A stretch of DNA of 64,000 nucleotides, taken from Cohnella ginsengisoli (GTDB lineage: Bacteria > Bacillota > Bacilli > Paenibacillales > Paenibacillaceae). This document shows, in pieces, positions 32,469 through 43,472 of the stretch. A program made the translations under genes and the position numbers. The stretch is taken from assembly GCF_029525555.1 (NCBI RefSeq), contig NZ_JAPDHZ010000002.1, positions 719,868 through 783,867 of the forward strand, in the 5' to 3' direction. The notes below the pieces were generated by a model that saw only the letters and a program-made list of their open reading frames with translations, was not told the origin of the DNA and did not search any database. The first letter of the stretch is position 1. Each line of letters starts with the position of its first letter.

Positions 32469-34509
32469 TCAAGAATGCGTTATAGCCTCTATCAGCCGAA
32501 AATCAATATTTCTCGGCGGAGGGCAATTCCGGGTGACTTCTTCCATGAGTTCTGGCGTCAACTCGATGTTCCTTGCCTGAGCCATTTTTCGGGCGTTGTA
32601 CTGGTACCAGAGATCTACGATGAGCGTCTCCCCTTCGCGGATGACGGCAAATTCCGCGGCAAACAGGTGATCCAGGAACGCTTCCTTGTCCAAGGCCAGA
32701 GCTGCGGCTCCAACGATAATTCGGATTCTATCGCTAGCGGCAAAGTCTGCAGGCAAGGCCTCATAGACGACCCAAGCTTTCTCGTATTTCTTGCATTGAG
32801 TTAACAATTGAAGGTATTCTTCGGCGAACGCTTTGTCCGGAAACCCGTTATCAATCGAATAAGCGCTTTCATAATAGGACATCGCCCTCTCCGGTTGGTC
32901 CCTTTGTATCATGAGCTGGGCCAAATTTCGGTAAACCCAAGCGGACGGCTTCGCTTGTAACGAGCTTTCCCACGCTTCCATAGCCTCCGCTTCCAACCCT
33001 CTCTCATATAACATCACGCCGTAATGCATCCAGACGGTCCAAGTCTGATTTTCCTCTTGCTTCAAACTTTCCCGTACCTTGTCCAGCCATTCGTCTTGAA
33101 CCATCCATGAGGCCGGAATATCGCGGACGTCACCGTCCGGAAGGGCCCCTTGCTGCAGAAGCGCGAGCCATGGATATTGCGGAACTCCAAGGGTCCGATC
33201 GGCAAAGGCAAATCCCGCGGGAACCGGTCGGTCCTTTTCTTGTTCTCTGCGCAATCGTTCCAATGCTCCCCAACCCGAACCGTCGTGCAGCGAGACCTCA
33301 GGATCCTTGGAAGCATGCGTTTGCAGCTTGCGGTAGACCCGATCGACTTCTTCCTCTCTCAAGTTGGTGTCCAAGCGTTCCTGCACATAGTCCCTGGCAT
33401 TGTCCCAGCTTTCCGCATAGGCCCGTTCGGGATCGGCATCGGTTACCCCCAGAATCTGAACGAAGTCCCATTCCGTATGGGGAGGCATATCCAAACCATG
33501 GACCTGCGTCGGCGCAAGCCCCCCCTTGTATCTCAAGATACCGGCCCTCTCCCGGCCTGGCCAGGAAATCGCACCAGCGTCTGCCTCCGGAATGACTGCC
33601 CCAGCAGAACATTTTCCGATACCTCAACAGAAAGCTGGAACGTTCGTAGAACAAGGTGCCGTCCTCATAGAGAACCGCTTCCCACGGCGACTGGCAGGAT
33701 TCGGGCGTTTGGAAGAAATATTCGTTCGAAAAGGGGAAGTTCATCGGATACGAGGCATCGGCATTCGGAACGGAAGGCAGACGGGGCAAGCGGCCCGCTC
33801 CGAATCCTTTATACCCGTGATCGAAAAAAATCACTTCCGAAGTGGAGGAAAACACTCTGCATCGCGGCGTTTCCTTCACGGCGATATTGCTCCAGTAATA
33901 CATCGGAACGGGAGCCGAACTGTCATTTACCATCCGCACATAAACAAGCAGCTTGTCCGAGCCTTCCGGCAAGTGAAAATCAAGGTGCCAGAAAATGTTT
34001 TTGCACCGTTCATACTCATAGATTCTCAGAAACGCATGTCCCTCATCGTCAACCAGCCTAGCGGTATGAACCGGAGAGCAGGTCGAGAATGCATGTCCGA
34101 TTTGCCCGACATTCCATTCGATCCCTCCGGAAAACCAAGCATTCAGAATACCCAGATTGGCGGGCTGCAGCACCGGATTTCGATACAACATCTCGCTGCC
34201 CGTTTGTTTGTCCAGAAGCGAATATAGCCTGCCTCCGTAATCCGGCAGAAAAACCGCCTTCAACCGGTCGTTTTCCAACACGGCCGTTTTTACGGTAATT
34301 GTCCTTCGCTCTCTGCGATATCTATCCTGAATTCGGTACGGCAAATACCGCTCTCCCGTCTCGTAACCGAGCTTATTCTTCTGCTCCTGCGAGAAGCTGC
34401 CGTTTTCCCGGACAATCCGATGATGTTCCCTGTTCCGAAAATGGGGAAGCGGATTTTCCCCCTCGATTAGAGCGCCCTCCAATGTTAACGTTGAACTGTA
34501 CACCTTCAT
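32469..34509 (-). CDS. DUF5107/TPR protein, carbohydrate-utilisation accessory (one frameshift)
   Basis: About 680 residues, cytoplasmic (no signal peptide). The N-terminal half is a DUF5107 beta-rich domain resembling galactose-mutarotase folds: LKAVFLPDYGGRLYSLLDKQ, GGIEWNVGQIGHAFSTCSPV, VYVRMVNDSSAPVPMYYWSN. The C-terminal half has TPR repeats (VWMHYGVMLYERGLEAEAME, AWVYRNLAQLMIQRDQPERA). The family accompanies glycosidases and transporters; its activity is unproven. Start taken at the ATG 34507-34509 (MKVYSSTLTLEG). One frameshift in a C7 run at 33519-33525. It lies between the MalG-type permease and the GH101 gene, with 27 bases to the latter, so it is in the same operon. Confidence 0.82.
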
Positions 34510-34534
34510 TACAATCACACCAATCTAAAATAGT

Positions 34535-35389
34535 TTATCCTTTCACCGATCCCACCGTGATGCCCGCAACCATTTTGTTGGATAAGAACAGGAACAGCAG
34601 AAAAGTAGGAAAAAAGACAACCATGCATGCCGCAAAAATACCTGCGTAGTCGCCCGTATTCGCAAGACCGTAAACGATGGATTGCAGGGCAAGGGCGACG
34701 GTGCGGGTGCTTGGATTGTTCGCGAAAATCAAAGCATAGAAGTATTCGTTCCATACTCCGAGAAAATTGAAAATGGACATGGTAAGGAGACCCGGCTTCG
34801 CCACAGGCAGAACAATCCGGATGAACGCTTTGATCGGACCGCAGCCGTCTATCGCGGCGGATTCCTCGAATTCCTTCGGAATCGAGGAGAAAAAGCCGGA
34901 CAGCAAAAACACGCCGAATGGTGCGCTTGTGAAAATATAAATTAAAAGCAAAGTGAATAGAGACCCCGTTAGCTTCAGCTCAACGAACAGCGAAAACAAA
35001 GGAATGGCAATCAGGATGCCGGGTATGGCCAGCGCCGATAAAAACATCGCCTGAACAAGCTTGCGCCCCCGAAACCTCACTCTTCCCATGATATAAGCGG
35101 CGGGAGCCGCAACCACGATAATCCCGATACAAGCCGCAACGGTGTAGATGGCGCTGTTGAGAAAATAACGTCCTATCCCCTGGTCTTTAAACAAATGAAT
35201 ATAATTAGAGAAATGAAAGCCGCTCCGAAGCAACGAATTCGTGAAAATTTCCCTCGTTGTGCTTAGAGAGGCCAGGACCGCCCACCCAAACAGGACAACG
35301 GTAAAGAGCAGCCAGGCAAAAAGCATCAGATAACCCGGCAGCAGCCGCCGTTCCTTCTTCCAATTGTTGATTCCCACTTCGCGGATCAC
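34535..35389 (-). CDS. Carbohydrate ABC transporter permease, MalG type
   Basis: About 280 residues with six helices; EAA loop EFEESAAIDGCGPIKAFIRI and the MalG-like end NKMVAGITVGSVKG. The first candidate is a GTG at 35387-35389; a second GTG (MGINNWKKE) is better spaced from AAAGAGG and may be the true start. It lies four bases from the stop of the MalF-type partner and is followed by the DUF5107 gene. With the secreted GH101 enzyme at the end of the operon, the likely cargo is the released disaccharide or another glycoprotein-derived sugar. Confidence 0.88.
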   Translation of the reverse strand: MIREVGINNWKKERRLLPGYLMLFAWLLFTVVLFGWAVLASLSTTREIFTNSLLRSGFHFSNYIHLFKDQGIGRYFLNSAIYTVAACIGIIVVAAPAAYIMGRVRFRGRKLVQAMFLSALAIPGILIAIPLFSLFVELKLTGSLFTLLLIYIFTSAPFGVFLLSGFFSSIPKEFEESAAIDGCGPIKAFIRIVLPVAKPGLLTMSIFNFLGVWNEYFYALIFANNPSTRTVALALQSIVYGLANTGDYAGIFAACMVVFFPTFLLFLFLSNKMVAGITVGSVKG

Positions 35390-35393
35390 CTCT

Positions 35394-36302
35394 TTAATAT
35401 TCCAGCCGCTCGCCTTTGAACATCCGATTCAGGAGAGCCGAAACGATCAGAATGGTTAATGTGATCATAATGCCTACGCTGGCACCGGACCCGACATTAA
35501 ACTCGTCTTGCGCATAAACGTTGTTTCCGACGCCGAATACTTTTTGATACATATAATAAGCCGGCGTTACAGTGTGCGGATCATCTTGGCCGAAAGTGGC
35601 AGACCAGGCGAAGAAATTGCTGGCCGTAATCGTCCACAAAACGACTGTGGTTCGGAAAACCTCGCGAATCAACGGCAAAGTGATTTTATAGAATCGCTGA
35701 AAGCCGTTCGCTCCTTCCAGCAAAGCCGCCTCGTAATAATCGACCGGTATTCGGTCCATTCCCGCGCTGAGAATGAGCATAAAATAGCCGATGGATCCGA
35801 AGCAGTAAGCGACGATCATCGAGTAGAATAAATGCTCGTTGTCCGTCCACTGTATGTCGGCCAGCGTCGTCATGCCGAGACGATGAAATAGAGTGGTGAG
35901 CAGGCCGTAACTCGGGTTGTAAATATAGTGCAGCCAAACGACAGAAAGCACGACGACCGAAATCGTATTGGGCAAAAAAATCAGCGACCTCCAGAAGCTC
36001 TTCCAACGAACGCCCGATTGGAGAATGACGGCGTACAGAAAAGCAAATCCGAAAATCAAAGCTCCGCCGATGAGCCAAATCCCAAGCACATTCCGCACCG
36101 ACGACAGGAAGTAGGGGCTTCGGACAAGATCGGCATAATTGGCCAATCCGGCAAACTTCCATTCCGTGATCCGACTCGATAGCGCCGGTATCGTATAGAA
36201 GCTCATCAGTATAGTCCGCAAGGTCGGATAAAGAAAGATACCCAGATAGATGATAACGGCAGGCAGCAGAAAAAGCGCGATAACCCTTTTTTGAATTTTC
36301 AT
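35394..36302 (-). CDS. Carbohydrate ABC transporter permease, MalF type
   Basis: 302 residues: MKIQKRVIALFLLPAVIIYL begins the first helix; EAA loop YYEAALLEGANGFQRFYKIT; it ends RMFKGERLEY. The ATG at 36300-36302 has GGAGG six bases upstream, which rules out the longer upstream frame. Second gene of the GH101 operon, between the binding protein and the MalG-type permease. Confidence 0.9.
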   Translation of the reverse strand: MKIQKRVIALFLLPAVIIYLGIFLYPTLRTILMSFYTIPALSSRITEWKFAGLANYADLVRSPYFLSSVRNVLGIWLIGGALIFGFAFLYAVILQSGVRWKSFWRSLIFLPNTISVVVLSVVWLHYIYNPSYGLLTTLFHRLGMTTLADIQWTDNEHLFYSMIVAYCFGSIGYFMLILSAGMDRIPVDYYEAALLEGANGFQRFYKITLPLIREVFRTTVVLWTITASNFFAWSATFGQDDPHTVTPAYYMYQKVFGVGNNVYAQDEFNVGSGASVGIMITLTILIVSALLNRMFKGERLEY

Positions 36303-36406
36303 GAAAACCTCCAGAATATCCCCCTGCGATCCTATTGGAAGAAGAAGCCGGGTGCAGCGTTCGGAAGAACTGCCGCACTCAGCGCCTCTCCATCCATCGC
36401 TACGGA

Positions 36407-37813
36407 TTACTTGCCTCCGTAGAACTTTTTGGCCTCCGACTCCATCTTGGCAACGTATTGTTCCGCATTGATCTTTCCTGTGACCAACTCCATGAATACC
36501 GGGATGACGCTTCCGGAGGAGAAATCGGCGCCGCTGTTGATCGAGAAGCCCCACGGCATGTTCACTGTGGCCTTATCGAATGCGACAGCCGCTTCGGCCA
36601 AGGAACTCGGCCATGGCGTGTCGACGGTAGCCGGAATCGCCAAGGCCTGAACCGCCATACCCTCCTGGGCTTTCTTGCCGACCAAATATTTCATCAATTC
36701 GAAAGCCGCGGGAATGTTTTTGCTGTTTTTGTTCAACAGAATCCCCTGCGCGCCGAAGCTGAGCCCTTGCTGTCCGCCCTTGTCATTGCCGTTCGGAATA
36801 ATCGGGAACTGGAAGGAGCCCCATTGAAAATCCGGCCCGGCCGTTGCGGATACTTCATTGGGCAGCCAGGTACCGTTAAAGTACATCGCGGATTTCCCCA
36901 GCGCTACGTCCTGCTGACCGGCAGGATATTTATTGCCACCGATGGTTTTGGAGAAGTACCCCTTTTCATGAAGCGCTTGCATGTCTTTGGCAAATTGAAG
37001 AACCATGGGATCCTTCCACATCGCGCCGGTTTTATCCGTGACGAGCGCTTTCACCCAGTCGCTCCCCATGGCGCTGCTCAAATAGCCGCCGATGAATTGA
37101 TCCCGATAAGCATCGTCGAATGTAATCGGCTCAACGCCGGCTTTCTTGAGCGCTTCGCATGCTGCCAGAAATTCCTCCCAGCTTTTCGGTACGGACGTAA
37201 TGCCGGCTTTCTGAAACAGCGCTTTGTTGTAGAAAAACAGTACGGCGTAAGGCTGTTGCGGCAAGGCATAATAGCCCTCCTCCAGGCCTGCCGTCTTGGA
37301 AAGCGATTTCACATTATTCATCAAGGCCGGCAGCAGGGAATCTTTAACGGACTTTCCGTCCGAACCGATGGCCGGCTGTTCAAGCAAGTCGTCCAGCTTG
37401 AGCACGTGGTCCTTCAGATTGGCGAGCGCGCCTGCGGGATCGTACTCGAAAACATCCACCGTCTCTCCGCTCTCCAGAGCCGGCTTGATCAGCTTGAACA
37501 GTTCCCGGCCGTTGAACTTGACTTCCACGTCGACGCCGGGATTCGCGGCTTTAAATTCGGAGATCGCTTCCGTAATCACTTTGGATTGGGGTTCCGTATT
37601 GCTCCACATGGACCAGAAAACGACTTTCCCCCCCAGCTTGGAAGCCTCCGGAGAAGCTTGGGCCGACGGTGTTTCGGAGGCGTTCTCGGACGCGTTTCCG
37701 GATGCCTGCTCCGGAGAGCTCGCCTCGTTTTTGTTGCCGCCGCATCCGGAAAGAACGACAAATGCCGCCAAACACAGAATCAGCAGAACCGTAATTGCTT
37801 TTGTTTTCCGCAT
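36407..37813 (-). CDS. Sugar-binding lipoprotein of the GH101 locus
   Basis: 468 residues. Signal peptide with lipobox LSGCGG (MRKTKAITVLLILCLAAFVV), a Ser/Ala/Glu-rich linker, then an SBP_bac_1 fold: KVVFWSMWSNTEPQSKVITE, PGVDVEVKFNGRELF, GKSAMYFNGTWLPNEVSA, with a C-terminal AEQYVAKMESEAKKFYGGK. It captures sugars at the cell surface for the two permeases that follow. Start ATG 37811-37813 with GAGGGGGG upstream. First gene of the operon and divergent from a YesM/YesN pair that most likely controls it. Confidence 0.9.
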   Translation of the reverse strand: MRKTKAITVLLILCLAAFVVLSGCGGNKNEASSPEQASGNASENASETPSAQASPEASKLGGKVVFWSMWSNTEPQSKVITEAISEFKAANPGVDVEVKFNGRELFKLIKPALESGETVDVFEYDPAGALANLKDHVLKLDDLLEQPAIGSDGKSVKDSLLPALMNNVKSLSKTAGLEEGYYALPQQPYAVLFFYNKALFQKAGITSVPKSWEEFLAACEALKKAGVEPITFDDAYRDQFIGGYLSSAMGSDWVKALVTDKTGAMWKDPMVLQFAKDMQALHEKGYFSKTIGGNKYPAGQQDVALGKSAMYFNGTWLPNEVSATAGPDFQWGSFQFPIIPNGNDKGGQQGLSFGAQGILLNKNSKNIPAAFELMKYLVGKKAQEGMAVQALAIPATVDTPWPSSLAEAAVAFDKATVNMPWGFSINSGADFSSGSVIPVFMELVTGKINAEQYVAKMESEAKKFYGGK

Positions 37814-38060
37814 CTTGAATCTAATCCCCCCTCGATTGGTTGCCAACAGCCCCTTTTTTTAAGCTTCGGGGACGTTCCTCTTCCCCGGCTTCTGTTGACA
37901 TTGAGTTCATTTTAGGGAAAATGTCCGCGGAAAAGTATGTGCCCGAGTTAGGCAAAAATGGAACGGAATTAGCTTTTGGAGCTTCACCCCCAGTGCAGAA
38001 AAAGTTTTTATGTATAATAGAACTTGTCAAACCGTTATCTCGTCGTCTCGGGGGGTTGCA

Positions 38061-39901
38061 ATGAAATTTCTCAAAAAAAATGCGGATCAAGACGCAAATT
38101 TTGATCGCCGTGTGTTGCTTCTTCCTGATCATGTTGTCGATTATCACGTCCATGTATATCCAAACTTCCCGGATCGTTGTCGACGATAGCAAACTGTATG
38201 CGGAAGAAACGGTCCGCAAGTTTCAGAACGGAATCTCCCGAGGCTATGATGAGATCGGTCAAATCATGTTGAACTTGGGGTTCGATCCCGCGATCCAGAA
38301 GTATATGGTGTTGAACGATCCGACGGTCGCCTACGAGATGTCCAAAGAGGTGGATCGGAAAATGATTTCCCTTAAAGCCGGCAGGACAGGAATCGAAGAC
38401 ATCGTCATTCTCGGCTCAAGCGGCTCCAAATACAGTCTAAACGGGGGCATTGACTACGTTCAAAACTTGAGAGAAGACATTATTCAAAGCAATGGGATGT
38501 ATGTCAGCGGGTTGAAAAAATATTACTATAATCAGATAAAAATTGACTGCCTTGTTTTCGCGCAAAAAATCTATTCGAACAATCTGACGGACGGAACGAA
38601 CGGCACCCAGATCGGCGAAATCGCCGTAATCGTGAACGTAAATGCCATGTTCTTCGACAAGGAAGCGTCCAAGACCCCGGCCGGAGTCGTATTCTATCTG
38701 GTCGATCGGTTCGGAGCCGTCTTTCCGGACAACCGTTCCTCGGATGTGAGGACGCTTCTGCAAAAGTCGGATAACCGTACCGAGGGCCAAATGCCGTTCA
38801 AAGAAACGATCGGAAAAACGAAAGGAACGGTTCAGGTTCACCCTTCGGATCAAATTCAAGCCCGAATGGTCAGTTTTGTCCCCGACGGCCCGCTTTTGTC
38901 AGCGCTTTCTTCCGTTCGCACCAGAACGATCCTGATCTTGATCATGGCGCTGCTCTTCCTGGCATTGCCCTTCTCGGTGATCGTCAACAATATTCTTCAC
39001 CCGATCCAACTACTGGTGAAATTTATCAATACGATCAAAGCGGGCAATTTGAAGGATTTAAAAACAAAGCTTCGATTAGAGGGAAACGTTGAAATGACGG
39101 TTGTCGCCGACAGATTCAACTCGATGCTGAGCGAAATCGACAGTCTGACCTCCAAGCTGGTGGAAACGACAACCCATCTGCTGGAAGCGGAAATCGAAAA
39201 GGAGAAAGCGGCGTCCGCCTATTTGAGAAGCCAGATCAACCCTCATTTCTTGTATAACACGCTGGAATCCATCAAGGGAATCGCCTTGGACAAAGGCGTT
39301 CCACAAGTTGCCGATATTGCCAAGGCGCTTGGCAAGCTGTTTCATTACAGCATTAAAGGACCAGGCGTAGTCACGCTGGAGCAGGAGTTGAAAGCTGTAA
39401 AATCCTATTTGTTTCTGCAGTTGATCCGATTCGATGGGCGATTCGAAGTCGCCTACGAATTTACCGAAGAGGCTTTAAAGACAACCGTTATGAAAATGAT
39501 CCTTCAACCGCTCGTCGAGAACTCCATCTTTCACGGACTGGAGCCCAAGACGTCTAAAGGAAATCTGGTCTTGTCCGGGGGAAGTGGACGAGCATCGCGT
39601 GCTGATTATACGGATTGCGGACGACGGAATCGGCGTTGACGAAGCGCGGCTATCCTATATTCAGCAAAGATTGTCGGGTGCGGTAGACTTGCACGGCCAA
39701 GGAAGCGGCGATGAGGCCGACGGTTACGAAGGCATCGGAATTTCGAATACGCATAATCGGCTGAAGCTGGCTTATGGCCCCGCATACGGCTTAACCTTCG
39801 AAAGCAAGTCCGGTATCGGAACCTGCATCACGATAAAGATGCCAGGACATTACAATCACCCGGGAGGCGACACCGATGTACAGAGTTCTTTTAGTGGATG
39901 A
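38061..39901 (+). CDS. YesM-type sensor histidine kinase of the GH101 locus (two frameshifts)
   Basis: About 613 residues. N-terminus MKFLKKMRIKTQIL once the A8 run at 38073-38080 is shortened by one; a helix follows (~12-34), then an extracellular dCache-like sensor, a second helix (ILILIMALLFLALPFSVIV), HAMP, the His_kinase domain with SQINPHFLYNTLESIKGIA, and HATPase motifs LQPLVENSIFHGL, ADDGIGV and GIGISNTHNR. The second break is a G5 run at 39577-39581. The 3' end overlaps the YesN start by 26 bases. GGGGGG precedes the ATG at 38061. It probably senses an extracellular sugar, perhaps through one of the two binding proteins in the locus. Confidence 0.88.
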
Positions 39902-41316
39902 TGAAATTCTGGTGCTGAAAAGCTTGGAAGCGGGGGTGAATTGGAGAAAGTCGGGCTTTCAAGTAGCGGGAAAGGCCCATAACGCCGACCAAGCGCTGCA
40001 ATTGGCGGCGGAGATTAAACCCCACATCGTCTTTACCGACATTCGGATGCCCGGAATGTCCGGCCTGGAGTTGATGAAAAAAATGAAGGAAACCGATGAA
40101 CAGATTTTGTTTGTCGTCATCAGCGGCTACGCGGAGTTCGAGTATGTCAAAAAATCTTTGCATTACGGCGTACTCGGTTACTGCTTGAAGCCGTTTGACG
40201 ACGAAGAGATCGACGTCTTGCTTCATAGCGCCGCCGCGATTCTGGAGGAAAACAAGCTCAAGCGTCAGAATAGCCTGCTGGAATTGCTGGACGAGGGGGT
40301 TACGGAGTACAGCCAGCATCGCGTTGATCAAATTCTGACGGAAGCCGGTTTGACGGCCGGGGAATTTCATGTGCTGGTAGCGCTCGGGAAAGGAACGCTG
40401 GAGTTGGAGGAAAACGATAGATGGGTCGGGTTCAAGCTTGGAAACGATAAATACGGATTTTTCGTCCAGTTTGCGCATCCTCAAGCCTTTGAGCGTTTGC
40501 TGACAAGCCGCTTCCCCGATTGTTGGATGGGGGTCGGCGTTGTCACAACAGCCCGAGACATGAAGAGCATGACGAAAAACCTGGAGCTTGCTTCCGTGAG
40601 AGCATGGGATTTCTTTCTTCACGGGCGGGCAGGGTATTTTCGAGGAAACGATCCCGGAAGAGAAGCGATGGCGGCTCGATTGGTTAAGCAGTTGACCGAT
40701 GCCGTCGGCCAAAAAAAATTCCGCGCTGGTGCTGGAGCTCCTCGATGTCTTGCGACTGAAGGAAAGCAAGGAATGTTTAACGATCAGGGATGCGCTGAAA
40801 ATCTATAACAGCGTCTACTTCCATGCCTTTTCCCATCCTGGTATTGGCGCAGAAGAAGATTATGTGTTCAGTAACGAACAGCTACTCCATCTGTTTCCCA
40901 ACTTCGATGAAATGATCGAAAGCTTGAAAGCGTTATCGGATATGCCTGATGATCCGAACGATTCGCACAGCGGGCATGGGATCCGAAATGCCAGCCTGAG
41001 GGCCATTACGTCCTACATCCATGACCATTATCGGGACAACATCTCCATCCAAGTGATTTCCAAAGCCTTTTACTTGAATGCAAACTATTTAAGCCAACTG
41101 TTCAAAAGAGAATTGAACCTGACCTTTACCGAATATTTGACCAATGTTCGCTTGAAACAGGCAAAGCATCTGCTCCTTACGACAGAGTTGTCGGTCCGGG
41201 AAGTGGCGGAAAGCGTCGGGTTTCGGGATTATTTCTACTTTATCCGGGTATTCAAGAAGCATGCGAGCCAAACTCCCAGGCAGTATAAATATCAAGCCCG
41301 GTCCGGGCTCGGTTGA
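39876..41316 (+). CDS. YesN-type response regulator of the GH101 locus (one frameshift)
   Basis: About 480 residues: receiver domain (MYRVLLVDDEILVLKSLEAG; phospho-Asp in VFTDIRMPGMSG; Lys in YCLKPFDDEE), a linker region of unknown fold, and a C-terminal AraC helix-turn-helix pair (ISIQVISKAFYLNANYLSQL and LSVREVAESVGFRDYFYFIR). One frameshift in an A8 run (40711-40718), after DAVGQ. Pairs with the overlapping YesM kinase; target is presumably the divergent binding-protein promoter and the following binding-protein gene. Confidence 0.9.
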
Positions 41317-41345
41317 TGGTGCTCAAGCGAACACGGAGGTGCAAA

Positions 41346-42924
41346 ATGAAAAATACAAAGCACTTTTCAATCACCTTGGCAGCTCATTTGTTGATTACGC
41401 TCATCCTCGCCAGCTGCGGGAAAGCTGACGCTCCTCCCCCCTCGGCAGGATCGAATCGAGATCTCGGTTGCGCTATGGGGACTTGCCGAGAACTTGTCGG
41501 AGCCGGACCCTTTAGTTCAACGATTGGAAGACAAATTGAATATCAAAATCAAACCCGTTGCAATGACGGGGGTCGATTATGCGCAGCAGTTTCAGATGTG
41601 GGCCTCCTCGGGGCAACTGCCGGATATTTTTGCGGTCGACGCCATGAACTCGCGATATTATAAAAATTGGATCGCCCAAGGCGTCGTCAAAGCGCTGCCC
41701 GAGAATTTATCGGCCTATCCCCATCTGAAAAAGTATCTATCGCTGCCGGACATCGAATCGCTCAAAGCAGACGGCAAGCTGTATATGATTCCGCGCATGA
41801 CTTATGACAGCACCGACTATAATATCCTCGACAGAATCGTCGTCTACCGGTGGGATCTTGCCCGAAAAGCGGGCATCGACAAAGAGCCCGAGACGTGGGA
41901 CGAATTCAAGGCCATGCTTAAGGCAATCGTCGCTCAAGATCCCGAGAAGAAGAACATCGCCGGTCTGACCAGTGTGAGCAACTTGCTGCTCGGAGGGTTG
42001 TTCTGGCTGTACAGTTCTCCTGCGGCGACTAGCGATGGCAGCGGAAGCGACTACAAATGGATCAAGGAAGACGGGAGATATATTCCTGCTGTCTTTGCCA
42101 AAGATTCAGCGGCCTCCTTGTCCATGCTGCGTGACTTCTACACCTCGGGCTTAATCGACCCGGACCTGCCGATTATGAAAGGCGAGATGGGGTTCGACAA
42201 ATTCGCCCAGGGCAAAGTCGCCGCCTTGATTACCTCCGGTATGCTTCAAGCTGTTGATACGAACATTTATAAGGATCGATGGCTCAAGCTTCACCCGGAC
42301 GAAACCCGATTTTATGACAAAGTGAAAGTGCTGAAACCGTTAAAATCGATGGACGGCAACCGATATCATGCCGTGTTCAAATCCTTCTGGTCGGAAAGCT
42401 ATATTTCCGCCAAAGTGGACGACAAGAAGATGGATCGCATCATGCAGTTGCTCGACTATATGAACACGCCGGAATTTTTGGAAATGAGGCGCTTCGGCTT
42501 GCAGGGCGTCGATTATGAAAAAAACGGAGAGCTCCTCACCCGAATTCATCCGGAGGAGGATTTGGTCAAGAAATACAAAGGAATGTCTTCTCTGGGCATC
42601 CTGCTCGACTGGGACGGGATGTTCAAGCTCGATCCGGCGTATTCGGGCCTTTCCCCCGAAGGGCATCGGGTTCAACAAGAACTGCTCGACTATTCAATTA
42701 AAATGACCCGCAAACAAACTTTCTACAGTCGGCTGACCTACTTGTCCACCCCAACGAAAGACGGGTTTTCGATCTATGATAACGATGACATGATCCGGGT
42801 GATGCTGAGCAAACAACCCGTGGAAGACGCATGGGAGGAAATTGTGAAAGGCTATCGGGCGAAGGGACTCGATCGGTTGATCGAGGAAGTCAATCAAAAA
42901 GTGAAAGAGGCTGGCATCGACTGA
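41346..42924 (+). CDS. Orphan sugar-binding lipoprotein (one frameshift)
   Basis: About 526 residues; signal peptide MKNTKHFSITLAAHLLITLI with lipobox LASCGK, then a large SBP fold (VALWGLAENLSEPDPLVQRL, MWASSGQLPDIFAVDAMNSR, MASLGILL-type region, end LDRLIEEVNQKVKEAGID). It resembles LplA-like binding proteins of ~500 residues rather than the shorter MalE class. ATG at 41346-41348 with ACGGAGG. A C6 run at 41436-41441 breaks the frame in the linker. No permeases follow. It is cotranscribed with YesM/YesN, so it may serve sensing or feed the divergent transporter. Confidence 0.85.
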
Positions 42925-43213
42925 ATGGGGACAGTTGCAAAAATGGAAGAGCAGGGGAATCTCCCTTGCTCTTCCTGCCATCCCTTTTGCATCCGAATTG
43001 ATAGAACTGTCCGGACAGCTGCTGCTCGGCGATTTGGACCAGAAGGCGGGTAATGTTGCCTCCGATGCGGCCGGCATCCTTCGACAACATGTCACCATGG
43101 TAGCCGTCTTTGGAGAATTGGTTGCCGAGTTCTTGCGCAGCCTCGTACTTCATTCTTTCGAGCGCGGCTATGGCCTGTTGTACCACGAGTTGATTTGAGT
43201 TGCGATTACCCAT
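42890..43213 (-). CDS. Alpha/beta-type small acid-soluble spore protein with an unusual C-terminal extension
   Basis: The first ~65 residues are a clear SASP: MGNRNSNQLVVQQAIAALER, MKYEAAQELGNQF (corresponding to the germination-protease site), GRIGGNITRLLVQIAEQQLSG. These proteins coat DNA in spores and protect against UV. Family members end soon after AEQQLSG, but this frame continues for about 40 residues through its own terminator hairpin to a stop at 42890, inside the 3' end of the opposite binding-protein gene. The extension is Cys/Arg/Lys-rich and low-similarity, so a lost stop codon is possible, though I see no stop in the other two frames before the hairpin. Confidence 0.75.
   Translation of the reverse strand: MGNRNSNQLVVQQAIAALERMKYEAAQELGNQFSKDGYHGDMLSKDAGRIGGNITRLLVQIAEQQLSGQFYQFGCKRDGRKSKGDSPALPFLQLSPFSRCQPLSLFD
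42945..42975 (-). terminator. Hairpin between converging binding-protein and SASP genes
   Basis: GGAAGAGCAGGGG pairs with CTCCCTTGCTCTTCC around AAT; on the minus strand it is followed by ATTTTTGC. It serves the SASP gene best. Confidence 0.75.
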
Positions 43214-43472
43214 GTGCAATCTCACTTGGTGACGTTTGGGATTGCGTTGGGAGCATGAAGCCCGTGGAGTTCCACGATATACGTCCACACCATCTTACAA
43301 GGAACCAAAAACCCGCTCAAAGCCTATAAAACCAAGGGTTCGGCTGTTCAAGCCCCATTTTCTTAGTGCCACAAGGCGTCTCGGGAATTCATCAATAAGT
43401 ACCCGAAAGTGCTTCGCGACATCCAAAGATGATGTTGCTATATCACTTGAAACGGATACATTTGTAAACCAA

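Noticed and set aside
36335..37915. 526-codon plus-strand open frame
   Set aside because: Exact antisense of the sugar-binding lipoprotein gene, with no recognisable protein features.
43236..43472. Possible gene fragment between the SASP and the transducer-like gene
   Set aside because: No convincing similarity in any frame; probably promoter and 3' sequence of the flanking genes.
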